From Basidiobolus meristosporus CBS 931.73 (Eukaryota > Basidiobolomycota > Basidiobolomycetes > Basidiobolales > Basidiobolaceae), in the NCBI GenBank assembly GCA_002104905.1, contig MCFE01000334.1, forward strand, positions 1 to 64,000: a stretch of DNA of 64,000 bases, read 5' to 3'. The notes below the pieces were generated by a model that ran no database searches, had not been told where the DNA came from, and was given only the letters and a program-made list of their open reading frames with translations. Every line of letters starts with the position of its first letter. Within the stretch, counting starts at the first letter, position 1. The translations under genes were made by a program, and so were the position numbers. Shown piece by piece: positions 1 to 12,402 of the stretch.

Positions 1-83
1 GCAAGGCCACAGCAGAAGGACTCAATTTCAGCTTTGACAATTCTAGCTGCAGGATCACTGATCAAAATGATGCCCATATTGCT

Positions 84-1260
84 TTGGGCATCAGAGATCA
101 AAATCTATACAAGTTGACTTATATTCCATCATATCTGGAAGCCAATATAAGTAACTTAAATGAAGAAACACCAATGCTTTGGCACAGGAGATTTGGGCAC
201 ATCAATTTTGATTATTTGCGTAAAATGATCAAAGATCAGCTAATTTCTGGAGTGAAAATTGATCCCCCAGCTAATTTGGAGCACTGTGAAGCCTGCATAT
301 ATGGGAAACAAGCCAGACAACCGTTCAAGAGCTCTGGGTTAATCAAAATTAAGAAAAAATTAGATCTAATTCACTCAGATCTGTGTGGACCTATACAAAA
401 TTTATCCTTAGGCGGGATGAAGTATTTAATCACTTTTATTGATGATTATACAAGATACACATGGGTCTACTTCATGGAGAGAAAGGAAGAAGCTCTGTCT
501 AAGCTCAGGGAGCTTAAAACCTTGGTGGAGAGAGAAACTGGTGAAAAATCAAGAAAATACACTCTGACAATGGTGGAAAAAATAACTCAAACTCATCATC
601 CACTTCTGCAAAATTCATGGGATAAAGCAGGAGACTACTGTACCATACTCCCCACAACAAAATGAAGTAGCAGAGCATGCAAACAGATCAATAATTGATA
701 TGGCAAGATCTATGATCCATGATCAAATATTATATCATGATTTTTGGGCAGCATCAGTTGCCACAACTTATACCTTAAAAATAAGAGTTATAACAGAATA
801 CTTTGTGATTCTAGTCCATTTGAAGCACAGTATGGACAAAGACCAAGTGCAGAACATCTGAGATTATTTGGGTGTACAGCATATGCCAAAAAATGCCCAG
901 AAATCAGTCAAAACTTGAGACAAGAAGTGTAAAATGCATATTTTGGGGCTGCTGCAATGAGAGTAAAGTATACAGACTCTATAATATGAAAGCAAAAAGG
1001 CTGAGCATCTCCAGAGGTGTGTTGTTGGATGTAAATTTAAATTTCTGACAAAAAATGACATCCAATAATGGCAAAAGTATGATCTCAAGTCTACCAATTG
1101 TCAGGATTGAATCACAGCAAAACAATGATGATTTTTTTCACTCCTGAGGGCTCTACAACCATTTTTCAGCCTGAATCAGCGCCCAGGATTATCCCAGAAG
1201 TGATCATTAGAGTGTCAAATATCCAGAGATCCAACCAGACTAGAAATAGCACAAATTAAA
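84..1260 (+). pseudogene. Copia GAG-pre-integrase and integrase, frameshifted
   Basis: The first open piece (84-665) holds an HHCC zinc-binding unit, HRRFGH followed by HCEACIYGKQ, then the integrase core opening DLIHSDLCGP with its first catalytic Asp, and FIDDYTRYTWVYF. The second catalytic block (Ser-Asp-Asn-Gly) is recognisable near 565 only after a frame change. The third block, PQQNEVAEHAN, lies near 650-680. Integrase would insert the element cDNA into host DNA. At least three frame changes and several stops break it, and the stretch up to about 1,260 is only patchily similar to the second Copia copy. Degenerate relic. Confidence 0.8.
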
Positions 1261-1354
1261 TATCAATGAGGGTACAAACTTAGTCTATGCCTATTCAGTC
1301 CAAATTGGTGAGCCCCAGACTGTAAAAGAGGCCCCAAATAGCCCTCAGACAAAG

Positions 1355-2394
1355 TTGTGGAGATCTGCAATGACTGAGGAATATCAGGCCCTGATGGAAA
1401 TTCAAACTTGGGACTTAGTCAAATTACCAATCAACCAAAAATCAATTGGATGTAGATGGGTCTTCAAGAAAAAATACAAGGCTGATGGTACAATTGAAAG
1501 ATACAAAGCAAGACTTGTAGCCAAAGGATACTCTCAAACAAAAGGACTTGCCTATACTGAGACCTTTGCACAGGTAGCCAAGTATAATTCCATCAGATTA
1601 ATATTGGCTATTACAGCCAAACATAAGTTTTTTATTCATCAAATGGATATAAAAACTGCATATTTGAATGGAGAACTTGATGAGGACATGTATATGGACC
1701 AGCCTGATGGGTTTGCTGACCAAGATAACCCCATTTGGTCTGCAAGCTTAAAAAGTCACTATATGGTCTCAAACAATCACCAAAAGCCTGGAATTGCAAG
1801 ATAGATTCTTATTTTGAATCTTTGAGTTTCAAAAGGAGTAATGCTGACTCTAGTATATACTATAAGCCAGATAGAGCAAATCCAGTTCTATTAGTTCTCT
1901 ATGTGGATGATCTTATTATAGCCACCAATAACCTAGAAACATTGGAAGAGACTAAATCCAGCCTATCTAAGGAGTTCAAGATGTCTGATCTAGGAGAACT
2001 TAGTTACTACTTAGAGATTAAGCTCTCCATAGACAGAAGTACCCAGACTATCACCCTAAGCCAGTCCAAGTATACTCAGGATATACTAAAGAAGTACCAA
2101 ATGGAAGACTGTAAACCAACAGCTACCCCAATGGAGACAAACCTTAACTTGGTCAAAATTCCACTAAATCAAGAGAGCTTGGTACCATCTGTAAGCCCTG
2201 TGTATCCTTATTAATAGCCAGTTATCAGCCTGATGTATATCATGCTTAGAAAACACCCAGATATCTCATATTCAGTGGGAGCTGTCAGCCAGCATAATCA
2301 GAACTATGGATCTGATCATATTCTAGCAGTTAAGCAGATTTTTAGATACCTAAAAGGAACTGCTGATATCTGTTTAGATACACCTGCCCTATGA
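1355..2394 (+). pseudogene. Copia reverse transcriptase, frameshifted
   Basis: Two overlapping open pieces (1,355-1,804 and 1,735-2,214) together make a Copia reverse transcriptase. The N-terminal fingers carry WVFKKKYKADGTIERYKARLVAKG, the first palm Asp lies in HQMDIKTAYLNGEL, and the catalytic box is LYVDDLIIA. A single frameshift near 1,730-1,740 separates the palm from the YVDD box. After 2,214 stops accumulate in the connection and RNase H start, and the sequence is cut at about 2,394. The protein would copy element RNA into cDNA. Non-functional as written. Confidence 0.85.
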
Positions 2395-2639
2395 AAGTTA
2401 TTGTGATGATCTTGTTAAAAGGCCAACCCAAGTTCTAAGTCCTGTGGCTAAGAGGTATTAATCCCCTCAGAACAATGTGCAAAAACCATCAAAAAATAAT
2501 TTTACCCCAAATTTCACAAAAAACTTGGTCAAAGTTTTCATCACAACAATACCAAAGTGGTTTTTGATTGGTTCTGTGCCAATTTTCTCACTTTCTGATC
2601 CCAGACACTCTATCACCTCCTAAACTTGTGTACATTGAT

Positions 2640-4640
2640 TGGCTAATGACTCTTTTTCACAATCCTTACTTCCTTACTCAACTGTTTCTCTTACTTTTCA
2701 TGCATACAGATTAATTTATTTCCATTGAAACCTCAATTGCACCTCTCTATGCAAGTCCCTATACCCTACACTAATATTAAGTTCAGCCCCACACTCAACA
2801 AGAACTTGCATTAAAATTCAACACTCAATATGTATTTCTGCTGTAAAGCTATGTTGTCATGACTTTGGTGGAAACCCTACAGCTTTATGCCACTGTTCCT
2901 TCTCTGATTCCCATACATACTAGTCTTCAGCTGGCACTGCAAGGTCTAGCACCTCATCTGCCAGTCTTTACAATAATTCCTTGCAATATTCAAGTGCATT
3001 TTCTTGAGCATTGCTCTTGAAGAAGTGCTGCAACCTCCTGGTTGGCCTATTAATGATCCAAAATTCCACTGAAAGAGTTGTGATAACCTTTTAAGTTCTT
3101 GACATTGTTACCTTGTTTGTCAGTGGGATCTCTACTCCATAAACAATGCAGAACATGGATGTTGTAGTAGACAAATTGCCTTTCTCTGCAAGCTCATCTA
3201 CCTTATTGGAGTGTAGCTCAACTGGCTGCACTTCCAACTCTGGTAAAAACAACTACTTTCTTGCTGGTAATTCTTCTTGGCTATAATGGGATTCAGTCTG
3301 CTCCAGGCTCACAGCATTAATTGGCAAGAACTGCAGTTTTTTTCTTATGCTTCCCTGTCTCTGGCTTGGGTAGACTTTTTTCCCTTTCCCATTTCCTTTA
3401 TCACTCTCAGATCCTTCACTGCTACTTTGACTGAGTGCTTATGTGGTAATGGAAAGTACTGCATTACTAAACATCTCAAAACCAATATTAAACTCATTTC
3501 TCTATTTGCTTTTGCTACTATAACAGACAAATCATAGAGCAAGAAATTCCAACCTTAAGGCACAAAAGCTCAAGACCCTGACTAGCAATCCACCCAAGAA
3601 TGTTACATCATGCTGAACACTAACTAGTCAACACATGTTTCAATTTACAGCTCATTTTAAGCAGTACTCAAGGAGTTATGAACAAAAGAGTCCAATAACC
3701 ATATCTACAAAACCTCTATTGCTAGGATTACTATGGTGACTTCAACTATGTGTAACTTCTGAACCAGATAGGCAAATTATATGAGATTTTCACAGGTGCT
3801 GCACCTATATCCAATCTGCATCACTGCATGATTTTAGCTTTGTGTTAAATGTATTACTTGCATGATTGCAGAAAAACTTTGATCTTTCATAATTTTCACA
3901 TATATGGCTTCCCCAGCTGAAAAATAATCAAGAGCCTCTCTTTCCAGAATCTATACACTACAATTACAAGTTCAAAGGTTATAAGACCTCCCCTGCTTCA
4001 CTTGCACTGTTGGGTATTGTGACTTTGATTGGCATTATATCAATAGAAAGACTGCAAAGCTCAAAAGAATCTAATCTAAGTTCCACAAGATAACTACTAC
4101 TTTTCTGTTGGAAAGATCCCCTCTAAGATACCCCTTTACTCTACAGACACCCCTTTAGTCTAAAGACCCCTTTAGAAACCCCATTAAGGAGCACTTTACT
4201 CTAAAGAAGCCCCTTTAGGCACCCCTTTAGTGTAAAGTCCACTTTGGAGACTACTGTAAGAAGCCCATTTACTCTAAAGACACCCCTTGAGGTTGAAACA
4301 GAGTTCAGAGCTTCCACAGAAAGTATCTTCTCAACAAGGAAGGTGACTTCTAGCTAAGAAAGGGTTAAGATAAAAGTAAAAAAGCCTGATATTCCACAGA
4401 GGATGAGAACACTGCTGTAGAAGTGAGATTCACTGCCTATAGTACATTTAGAGCCTGAGATTGAGGATATTAGTGAAAGTTATATCTTCTATTGGTATAG
4501 CAAACTCCCAATAGGCTGTTTCTCTATTAGAATACTGGCAGTTGTTGTATTCTGTTGATTAATCTCTACATTGTTGAACAAAGCCCAAGCTAACAATAAG
4601 ACAGCACAGCACTTCTTGAGTAGGACCACACTTTTTCCTT
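2640..4640 (-). pseudogene. Second gene of the Tnp2-like element, copy A remnant
   Basis: Antisense to the transposase and similar to the - strand coding sequence in units C and D. The piece near 3,345-3,542 reads through a basic Lys/Gly-rich stretch (KEMGKGKKSTQAR), as in the other copies. The start codon region present in B, C and D is deleted here, and a solo LTR (3,442-4,608) splits the rest. Two-gene structure, one transposase and one accessory protein, is usual for CACTA elements. The function of this gene is not known and I assign none. Confidence 0.45.
3442..4608. repeat. Solo LTR, family 2 (copy in unit A)
   Basis: About 1.17 kb starting TGTGGTAATGG and ending in ACAGCACA. A second copy with the same ends lies at 28,701-29,764. 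The uninterrupted sequence at about 62,590-62,615 shows the empty site, so this is an insertion. Inside, near 4,130-4,290, a short motif of the form ACCCCTTTA-TCTAAAGA repeats several times; the other copy has fewer. No internal retroelement region is present. TG...CA ends and length fit a solo LTR, though a non-autonomous element is possible. Confidence 0.6.
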
Positions 4641-6960
4641 GATAAATGGTGCCAGGTGAGCCAAATAATCCATCTACTGGTGAATGATGTAATGTTGTGG
4701 CTAGACAAGTGGTGTGTTTCCACTAGTATCAGTAATGGGGGCTTTGAGGATTTACTACCACTTGATGCCAAGACCATCTCAGGATGCAACCTACCATGTA
4801 CATGGTATAAATGGCCTACCATCATGCTGCTGGCAACTAATGACCCATGGACCATCCTGATACCCGCATGTGTAACAGTTGCATGGCATTCACATGAGAA
4901 AATGCCACCATTGTAAGGTGTCCAACTTGTCAGGAATTCACCACCACTGGGGGAAAACATTGTTCACACTCCAGATATATTCCAGTAATACCTCATCTAA
5001 AGAGGCTCATGCAGTCCAACAAATATTGTGAAGCTATAAAGTACTGCACTCAGTGTCAATCAAGCGTAAACACATCCAATGTATTTGATGGCAAATATTA
5101 CAAACAGCTAAGAAGCAAGGGCCACTCTGAAGGAATGTTTGACCATGCCTTTGCTTTGTCACTTGATGGATTCTCATTAAACAAGTACTCTTCCATCAAA
5201 TCCTGCTAGCCACTGATTCCCATCAACGTGAATCTGCCATCTATCTTATGGCTTCAGAGCAGGAATCTGATGGTAGTGATACTGGTATCTGGGCCCAAAT
5301 TAATGTCCAACCTGGATAGCTACCTGTATCCATTACTGGATGAATTTTGTATGCTTTCCAGCAGGATAACATTGAATGGCTGTCATGTCAAGGCACATAT
5401 TGTTATCTGTATTGGAGATACTCCAGCCTTCAGTATAATAGCTGGCTTTTCTGGGCACAATGGACAGGATTGCTGTCAAATGTGTGAGATTCAGGGGACC
5501 AACTGCATAACTCACACACATTATCATTACCCAAACACCAACACTGAGAACATCATTTTTCTGGAGTGATAGCGTACAGAAGTCAGCATGCAATTGTAGA
5601 GAAGATGGAAAGCTATAAGCCATTGACTTGAATATGGAATTAATGGAAACCAGAGATACTTAAGATAGATAGCATCTATTGGAGCCAAAGCTTTCCACTG
5701 GCAGCAATGCATTTGCTTTTCAGCAATATCAATATACTGATGACCAAGTTGTACCTGGCACATTTCAAGCTAAATAAGCCCTTTGAGCTACTGGAGAAAT
5801 TTGAAAGAATTGGCATGATTTTGCACAGTATCAGCTATCCTAAGCACTTCAAACAGGCTCAAATCAATATTCATTTTCATATGTACATGCAACAATACAA
5901 ATGAAAGGACTGGATGAACTGGATAGGTATTTATTCAATTGGCTTTCTGAAGCCATTCCTGCCAAGTGTACATTGGAAGCATCAGGAGTCATATGTGGAC
6001 GTTGTAGGAGTATTTATCTAGAAGCAGATCACCAATGTTAACTTGATGCATCTACAGCCATTGTGCAAGGAGTTTGTGAAGGCATCTGAGCTGCTATACT
6101 ACAAAAATAAAGTTGAACACATAGATCTCTGCTGCTACTGTTTCCATTATCTATTGCATCCTACTTGGTGTGTTTAAAATACTGGACCTTGCTCCACCTT
6201 TTCAGAGTTTCCTATGGAGTGGATGTGTGGGGAGATAGGAAGACAAGTCAAGTTGCAGGTACTACCATATCCCAATCTAATCAAGGATATTACCTTCAAG
6301 TCCATCATGGATGTGATAAGTTGGTGCATGGAGCATAGTCAGGAATAGTTGGAAATACTGAGGACAGATGTGCACATGGAGACACCTATGCCTATATCAT
6401 TAAGAAGCTAAGCAGCCCCAATGTATGGGTAATAAGTGAAGTAATGCAAAGTTGGGTTAGGTGCAACAAGCAACTAGTTTTTACTAGGAAACTACATCAA
6501 ACTATATTGGGTTTCTCCTGGTCATAAGCCAATTTCTACACCATTCAGTATGGATTTTATATAAACAACAGTCAGAGTGCACCTACACAGGAGCCTAGAG
6601 TCCAGCAGGGAGAAGGAGGATATTAGACTTGTTGCATTGGATAGTGCCACACAGTGCCATGAATGCCAAATGATGCCATAGGGTGCCAGAGAGGCCAAGT
6701 GAACCTATACTTAGCCACCAAGTGTGCAACATAGCTCTGCATCTTCATGCAAAGCAGCCCCTGTGTTTCACCTATGATGCAGGGCCAACACACATTGGGT
6801 CAGAACACACAGTTCAAAGCAAACAACCAGTACTTGAAAGTCAGGAAGGAAGTAGCTTAGTTGTTGCTATCATTTGTGATGATCCAAACAACTCATATTT
6901 TTTTCAACCCAAATCAAGCCATTGCAAACCAGTGGTCACTAAATTCTTGGTACAACTAAT
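4641..6960 (+). pseudogene. Tnp2-like transposase, copy A
   Basis: Fragments at 4,656-4,916, 5,009-5,209, 5,228-5,569 and 5,707-5,904 read along one degraded transposase. The most telling block is at 5,228-5,569: PSILWLQSRNLMVV, SGPKLMSNLDSYLYPLLDEF, then IGDTPAFSIIAGFSGHNG followed by CCQMCEI. That order (nonpolar strand, G-P-K, Asp-Ser-Tyr-Leu-x-Pro-Leu, Gly-Asp-x-Pro-Ala, G-H-N-G, Cys-x2-Cys) is what I know from Tnp2/Transposase_21 proteins of CACTA/EnSpm and fungal Plavaka elements. A later Pro-Met-Glu-x-x-Cys-Gly block is degraded near 6,200. Many stops and frameshifts; inactive. From 6,961 to 7,995 only the non-coding right part of the unit follows. Confidence 0.65.
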
Positions 6961-7995
6961 ATGAAGGATGTCTCACATAGATAGAACCTATAAATAAGTA
7001 CACTGCATACTTAAACATCATCTGTAATACCAGTTCAGCTATTTGATCTGTCTTATACCTACCTTGGTTGAGTACTAGCTATGACACCTAGTCCAATTGC
7101 TGAAATCAGGGATTCACTTGCACAATGTGTAAAATGAGATATTTGGTACTTTTGAACCAATCAATCTCTGACATACTGTCCAATTGGAGAGATAGTGCCA
7201 AATAATAATTGTAAGTCTAGTTCATAGTGTGATAAACACTTATTTCCATAGAGCAATCCTGGCTACTGGTAGCTACAGCATTGCATCTGATTGTACTCAA
7301 CAGCCATGGATTGCAACACACACCCTGGCATGATACATTTAACAAGTCTATTGGCAAAGTACTAACAAGTTTGTTGTGTATATTCAGGAGGTATTCATGG
7401 CAAAAGTGGTGGCAACCAAGCATATGCTTGCAAGATGTATATATTACCAGCAATATAAGGTATTTGGCAGCTTTGCAAGTAGCTCACTAAAGTTGTAAAG
7501 TTGAGGTGATGGAAATGTGTCAATTGCGGCAGGTGTGTGCTTATATAGAGGTTGGTAAGCAGTAGGCCATAGTCTTTTTTGATATGAGCTATATCTGGAG
7601 TACTCAAGGTAGTAGTTGGTGAGCAAATAACAAGGGGTGATTCTACATTGGAACTTATGAAGAGCACAAGGGGAGTTAGGAAAAGAAAAGAAATGTTGCA
7701 TATTGGTATGGTAGCATTGCAGAGAACTACATGTATGCCACTATACTGCCTTTATAATACCAGCAAAGGTTTACAATGTGGCTTTTGAACACCATCAAGT
7801 TTCTTGCAATGTAAAGCAATTAGATGTATAGGCCAGTTAGGTCCACTCAAGTAAATGTAGAGCACATTAAGATCATTAGATTGCCATGCAATTTTTGGCA
7901 AAAGACTGCTTGAATACCATCTAGTCTTTAGCTTCATTTGACTGTAAAATCAGGAAAATGCTGTCACAGTCCCATCATAAAATTGTATAGACCAT

Positions 7996-9064
7996 TGTAG
8001 TGGGGTGACAGTGACACCCACTGACAGATGTGCTCATTCCCTTATTTTCTACTTCCCTATATCTCTACTACACTTATTTTAGTTTTATTCTATTTTTCTT
8101 ACCCAATCAGTACTATCCCATAAGCCAGTTGACTATCACACCTGCTTACCTTATTGCATAAGTTGCCCCTCACTTTATGTAGATTACTAGCTATAAGTGC
8201 TTCTATATTAGGCAAGTACCTGCGCCAGTACCTGTGACACATAATCAACCCATGTCACCATCCCTACCATTTCCATACCATATATGGTATCCCTATGTTA
8301 CACAGGTTTCAGAATACTGATTCTTGATTGGTTGGATGTGCTCTGCCGCTTAAAACCTTCCAGCACCTACTTAGAGCATTCTTGGGTCATTCTGATGTCA
8401 TTAAGATTTCCATTGATATCCAGAACCTTCTGGAATATCATGCTTAGTAATCACTTAGCCAGTGAGAAAAGTATATAAGGAAGGCTATCCCTCAACAATA
8501 AATCATCATCCCTTTTATCAATATACCAACTTGTTGATTAGTGTGATCACTGCTACCTGCTGCCACCTGAACTTCCAACCCCAGACCACAGGACACTCCC
8601 AGGAAACTGCACTGACAGCCAACTGACCTTGGAGGCACTACATGTGAGGAATACTCAGAGTAGGTATCTTTTATTATATTTGATTCTTTCCCAAGTTTGT
8701 TCTTGTACAGGCAAAGATACTTTTCTGTCTTTGTAACTATTGACCACAGCTGCATTCTTATAAAGTCCCTGCTGGTGGAGTTTACAGTTGTTTTGACTTT
8801 AGAAGCTCTAGTACATTGTCATCTCAAAGGATGCTGAACCCAGCTCATACTTTTGTTAAGACGCCAACTAAGTTGGGGATTGTAGCTCAATAGTTTTCCC
8901 TTGACAAGCTTGTGGCTTTATTCCCCTTCACATTAGATTAGAGACAGAGCCCAAGTATTCCTAGCAAGCTTTTGCCAGAGGTTATTGCACCCAGTGAACA
9001 CCCCACACACAAAACACTTGAGAAGTGTTGGACGTATCTCTCCTTGGACCTATACACCACCACA
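7996..9064 (+). repeat. Solo LTR, family 1 (copy in unit A)
   Basis: 1,069 bp beginning TGTAGTGGGGT and ending ACACCACCACA, flanked by the 4-bp duplication CCAT (7,992-7,995 and 9,065-9,068). An internal TATA-like segment (AGTATATAAGG near 8,470) followed by CTCAACAATAA looks like the promoter and poly(A) signal of an LTR. Closely related copies are at 23,211-24,280 (same orientation) and at 63,806-64,000 (inverted, cut by the window end). No internal coding region remains, so this is what LTR-LTR recombination leaves. Confidence 0.75.
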
Positions 9065-10070
9065 CCATTAATAAGTCCAAGCTGCTGATATTATGACAGA
9101 TTCATTGTGGAAACCTGATGGCTGATTCTGATTGGATCTACCTGCAATAGCAAATTATACTTCATACAGCAAACAATACAAGATATATGGCAATTTTGCA
9201 AGTATCATACAGAAAAGTAGTAAAGTTGATATGATAGGAGTGTGTCAATTGCAGTTGGTGTGTGCATATATAGAGGTTAGTAGGCAGGAGGGCATAGCTT
9301 TTTTTGATTTAAACTATAAGTGGAATACCCAAGCTAATAATATTTAGTCAAATATTGAGTGGTGACTCTGCAGTCCCTATGAAAAGTCTCAAACTTGGAA
9401 TTCATTTGATTTTCAGCCAGTATGCAGCTGGTATTCTAACAGTACTTAGCTGCTAATCAGCCGGTGCTTTTTGCTCAAATATTCAGTTGCAATTTTTGAT
9501 GGAAGTAGTGGGCATCTAGTCACCAAATCTGGCATTAATCCTGGTTGGACTAGTCTCCTCTTGGAGAATATATCTGCTAGTCTGCCCAACTGCTAGTACA
9601 TGAAATATTCTGCTGGCCTATATGTAATTTTCTTGTTAGGGAGTGATAATACCAATGGTGCAAGGAAAGATAGAAAAAGAATATACCATTTGGCATATTG
9701 GAATGGCAGCATTATAGGGAGCTAGCTGTAGGCTGCTGTAGTACCATTTACATGCCAAAGTGGCTTCCAATGAGGCTGTCACAACATAGTCAGGTTTCTT
9801 GCCATAAAAGTGGTTGTATGTATTGGCTGCTTAGGACTGTTTAAATAAGCTTAGAGCACACAAAGACTGTTAGAAGCCATGCAGCTCATGTCAAAAAACT
9901 GGTGAAACACTGTCAAGTTCTTATCTTTGCTTTATCAGTAAAATCAACAAGTTGCCACCACAATTCCATCATAAGATTGTATAGAGGGTCAGTAATTACA
10001 AGCTGCTAGAATAATGATAAACTCACTGTAAAATTATAATGGCTATTCAGGACTAGTTCCACATGCAGGA
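9065..10070. repeat. Right-end fragment of the Tnp2-like family plus a dispersed repeat
   Basis: About 9,145-9,350 repeats the non-coding right part of the transposon units (compare 7,440-7,660, 27,380-27,650 and 33,240-33,520). The segment 9,360-9,610 is instead similar to 60,715-60,960 and, more weakly, 61,190-61,400, marking a separate dispersed repeat. The end near 9,960-10,070 again matches unit right ends. No gene is supported. Confidence 0.5.
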
Positions 10071-10712
10071 CCACATTACTTTCCATATGGATTTGTGTGC
10101 ATTGACTGGCTGTTAGGTCTTTTTCAAACTCCTTACTTCTGATGCTTTCACACTCCATGCATATGGATTTGTTTGTTCACTTAAATCTTCAGATGATATT
10201 CAATCATAGCTTGTACTGATCTATACCAGCCTCAAGACCCATCACTAGCGCTGAGCTCAACTCCTCACTCAAAAAGTAAACCATAAAGTCCCACCATTCC
10301 ATATGCTCCTCTGTCCAAACACCCCATGCCAATGTCTCTGAAAAAACTCTATGGCTGTATGCCATTGTCTGTTCACTGGTTCCCATACACTATGGTCATC
10401 TGCCAGCACTGCAAGGTCTTACATTTCACCTGCCAGTCTTTGCAATAAATCCTTGCAATACTAAAGTGCATTTTTTTCAGCACTGCTCTTGGAGATGCTC
10501 TGCAACCTATTGGTGTCATTGTAATAAACATCCAGCCTCTTAGCATAGATGCCTGGCTTACCAGTGGGAACACTGCAATGTCTACTATAGAGGAGATAAA
10601 AGATGCAATAGAAGAAGAGCCTTTGACTGCAAGCTTCTATACACTAGGGGAGGCTAGCACAGCTGACTGCATTTTGGACACCTGCAAAAACTGTTGTGGG
10701 AATTTGTGCTTC
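10071..10712 (-). mobile_element. Tnp2-like element, unit B left fragment
   Basis: This matches the left portion of the units (compare 2,630-3,260 and 61,560-62,210), including the remains of the far end of the - strand second gene. It stops where the Gypsy LTR begins at 10,713. The sequence just right of the Gypsy element (22,267 onward) also belongs to this family but corresponds to a position about 0.9 kb further along in unit D. The Gypsy element therefore does not sit in a simple two-sided empty site. Confidence 0.5.
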
Positions 10713-11081
10713 TGTTACAAGTCTTGGTATAAGAGTTGTAGAGGAATAGGGAGTTTAGCTAGTATTTCATTCACTAAAACTTGAACTGATCTTTATTGTG
10801 GTTCCAGCAGCTCCTTATATACATTTTGCCAGATCAATGGCTGACTAGTTGTATTTCCTAATGTAGGTTGTGGCTGAGGACTCATTTGATTGCATCATCA
10901 TCACCCAATAAGATCCTACTTAATATATCTATATCTGTCTGATAAGGATCTGCTGATTCATTTGCTGACTAATGCTACCAATTTCATAGATAATACTAAT
11001 ATACTGATAACCTAAACATATAACTAATTGATTTGACTAGAAGCTGATCTACCTTAAACATTCAAGCAGCAGATCATAACA
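10713..11081 (-). repeat. Gypsy 3' LTR
   Basis: 369 bp with mirrored ends TGTTA...TAACA. It aligns end to end with 21,903-22,266. In element sense it begins TGTTATGATCTG directly after the polypurine tract, which fixes it as the 3' LTR. Confidence 0.85.
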
Positions 11082-11092
11082 TTCTCCCCTAC
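11082..11092 (-). other. Polypurine tract of the Gypsy element
   Basis: On the - strand GTAGGGGAGAA lies immediately before the 3' LTR, the standard position for plus-strand priming. Confidence 0.65.
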
Positions 11093-11181
11093 TAAAGCTG
11101 AGAGAGGTCTCCTGAATCTCTTCTCTTGTGATACCAACATCTTGATGGCTCAGTATTATTAGCAAGTCTTGCAAGCTTGAG

Positions 11182-12300
11182 TCAGTCTCTATGAACAAAA
11201 TTTTTCCAGATATTCCCTTGTTTATCCACCAGTTGGTAGGTTGCAAATGGACATTCTCTGATGATCCTGAATGGTCCTGTCCATTGTGGCTGAAACTTCT
11301 TCCAAGTGTTGTTTCTTAGCAATACAAAGTTTCCAACTGTCAATGCTTCTGGTGCTATAGTCTTATCAAATCTCTGCTTCATATTTTCTGCACTTTGAGA
11401 TACTTTGGCCTGTGCCTCTTGTTGTCTTTGTTCCAATTGATAGTGTTTACTGGGCTGACTAAGCTCATCATCTAAGGCATCTGTAAGCTTGGGTTGTGTG
11501 AGATCTCCTGGAATCCTTGATTTACATGCATAAACTAAGTAAAATGGTGATTGTTGGGTAGTGTTGTGCACTCTAACTCTGCAGGCAAAAAGTGCTTGAT
11601 CTATATACTCATCCCATCTACTGTCAGCTCCATTTGCATACTTGGTCAGCATTTTTCCAAATCATCCATTAATGTGTTCAGTGACCCCATTAGTTCTGGG
11701 GTGATATGCTGAGGTTTTCAAGTGTTTAATCTGCTGCATTTCTGGGTAAGCCTCTAATGTCTTTGCCATAAAGTTTGCTCCTCTATCAGATAAGATTTCC
11801 ACAGGGCATCCAAACTTCATCAGGATCTCATGGTAAATGAAACTTGCAACTTCTTGTTCACTGGCTATTGCTACAGCTTTAGCAACTGGCCATTTAGTGG
11901 CATGATCATTTGCTACTAGGATCTAATGGTTGCATTTCCTGGTGGTTGGCAGTTTTCCAATAAAGTCAACTCCCCATCTCTCAAATGATCTTACAGGCTC
12001 CAAAGGGAAGAGTTTGGCAATTCTTTGTGGCTGGCCTTGACTGATTTGGCAGTTTTGGCATATTTTCACTATCTTCTCAATATCTTGTTTCATTCTGGCC
12101 CACCATGCTCTGGGTTTCACAAGGCTATAGGTTCCTTCAATCCCAAAATGTCCATATCCATTGTGTAGCTTATGTATTAAATCCAGGTGAGCAACATAAA
12201 GACAATAGGCAATAGGGCTTCCTTCATTTATTTGGTAGAGTGTTTCATCCTGTACAACAAATTTGCTGGCTTCATCCCAGATTATTTACTTCATCTCTTC
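11182..12300 (-). pseudogene. Gypsy integrase, broken
   Basis: The piece 12,120-11,923 carries the end of the zinc-binding domain (ICQNCQISQG) and the first catalytic Asp in WGVDFIGKLP. The piece 11,652-11,182 covers the end of the core and a C-terminal module QWTGPFRIIRECPFATYQL, a GPF/GPY-type domain. Between them the second and third catalytic blocks are readable but cross stops near 11,660 and 11,920. The enzyme would insert element cDNA; this copy is interrupted by stop codons, and the stretch 12,125-12,400 is more decayed. Confidence 0.8.
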
Positions 12301-12402
12301 ATCCAGCTCATTAGGAATGGCTTGGCCCTCCAAGTATTGTGGTAATAAGCTAGACCAATCTGATTCATGCACCAAGTTGAGTTGAACCACTAGTTCTAGT
12401 CT

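Larger units (their letters stand above)
1..2394 (+). mobile_element. Copia LTR retrotransposon 1, 5' portion (pol), decayed
   Basis: This is the interior of a Ty1/Copia element entering from the left edge of the window. Domains run in Copia order, GAG-pre-integrase, integrase, reverse transcriptase, then the start of RNase H. The coding line breaks abruptly at about 2,394, where sequence matching the left end of unit D (from about 61,455) takes over. The missing end of RNase H and the 3' LTR reappear at about 34,935-35,650, so the element was split by later insertions. Frameshifts and stops show it cannot make a polyprotein. Confidence 0.85.
2395..9150. mobile_element. Tnp2-like DNA transposon, unit A (degenerate, internally deleted)
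   Basis: First of several copies of one repeat family in the window (others at about 10,071-10,712 plus 22,267-27,995, at 27,996-33,875, and from 61,455). The left end is marked by the break in Copia 1 and by similarity to unit D near 61,460. The unit carries a - strand gene and a + strand Tnp2-like transposase. In this copy the middle is deleted: the second gene runs to about 4,640 and jumps straight into the transposase, losing the divergent promoter and both 5' ends. Two solo LTRs interrupt it. Terminal inverted repeats were not identified, so outer ends are approximate. Confidence 0.6.

Noticed and set aside
7996-9064. Family 1 repeat as a DNA transposon with inverted termini (TGGTGT/ACACCA)
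   Set aside because: A TATA-like site followed by a poly(A)-like signal, no transposase and a 4-bp duplication fit a solo LTR better, although a non-autonomous DNA element is not fully excluded.
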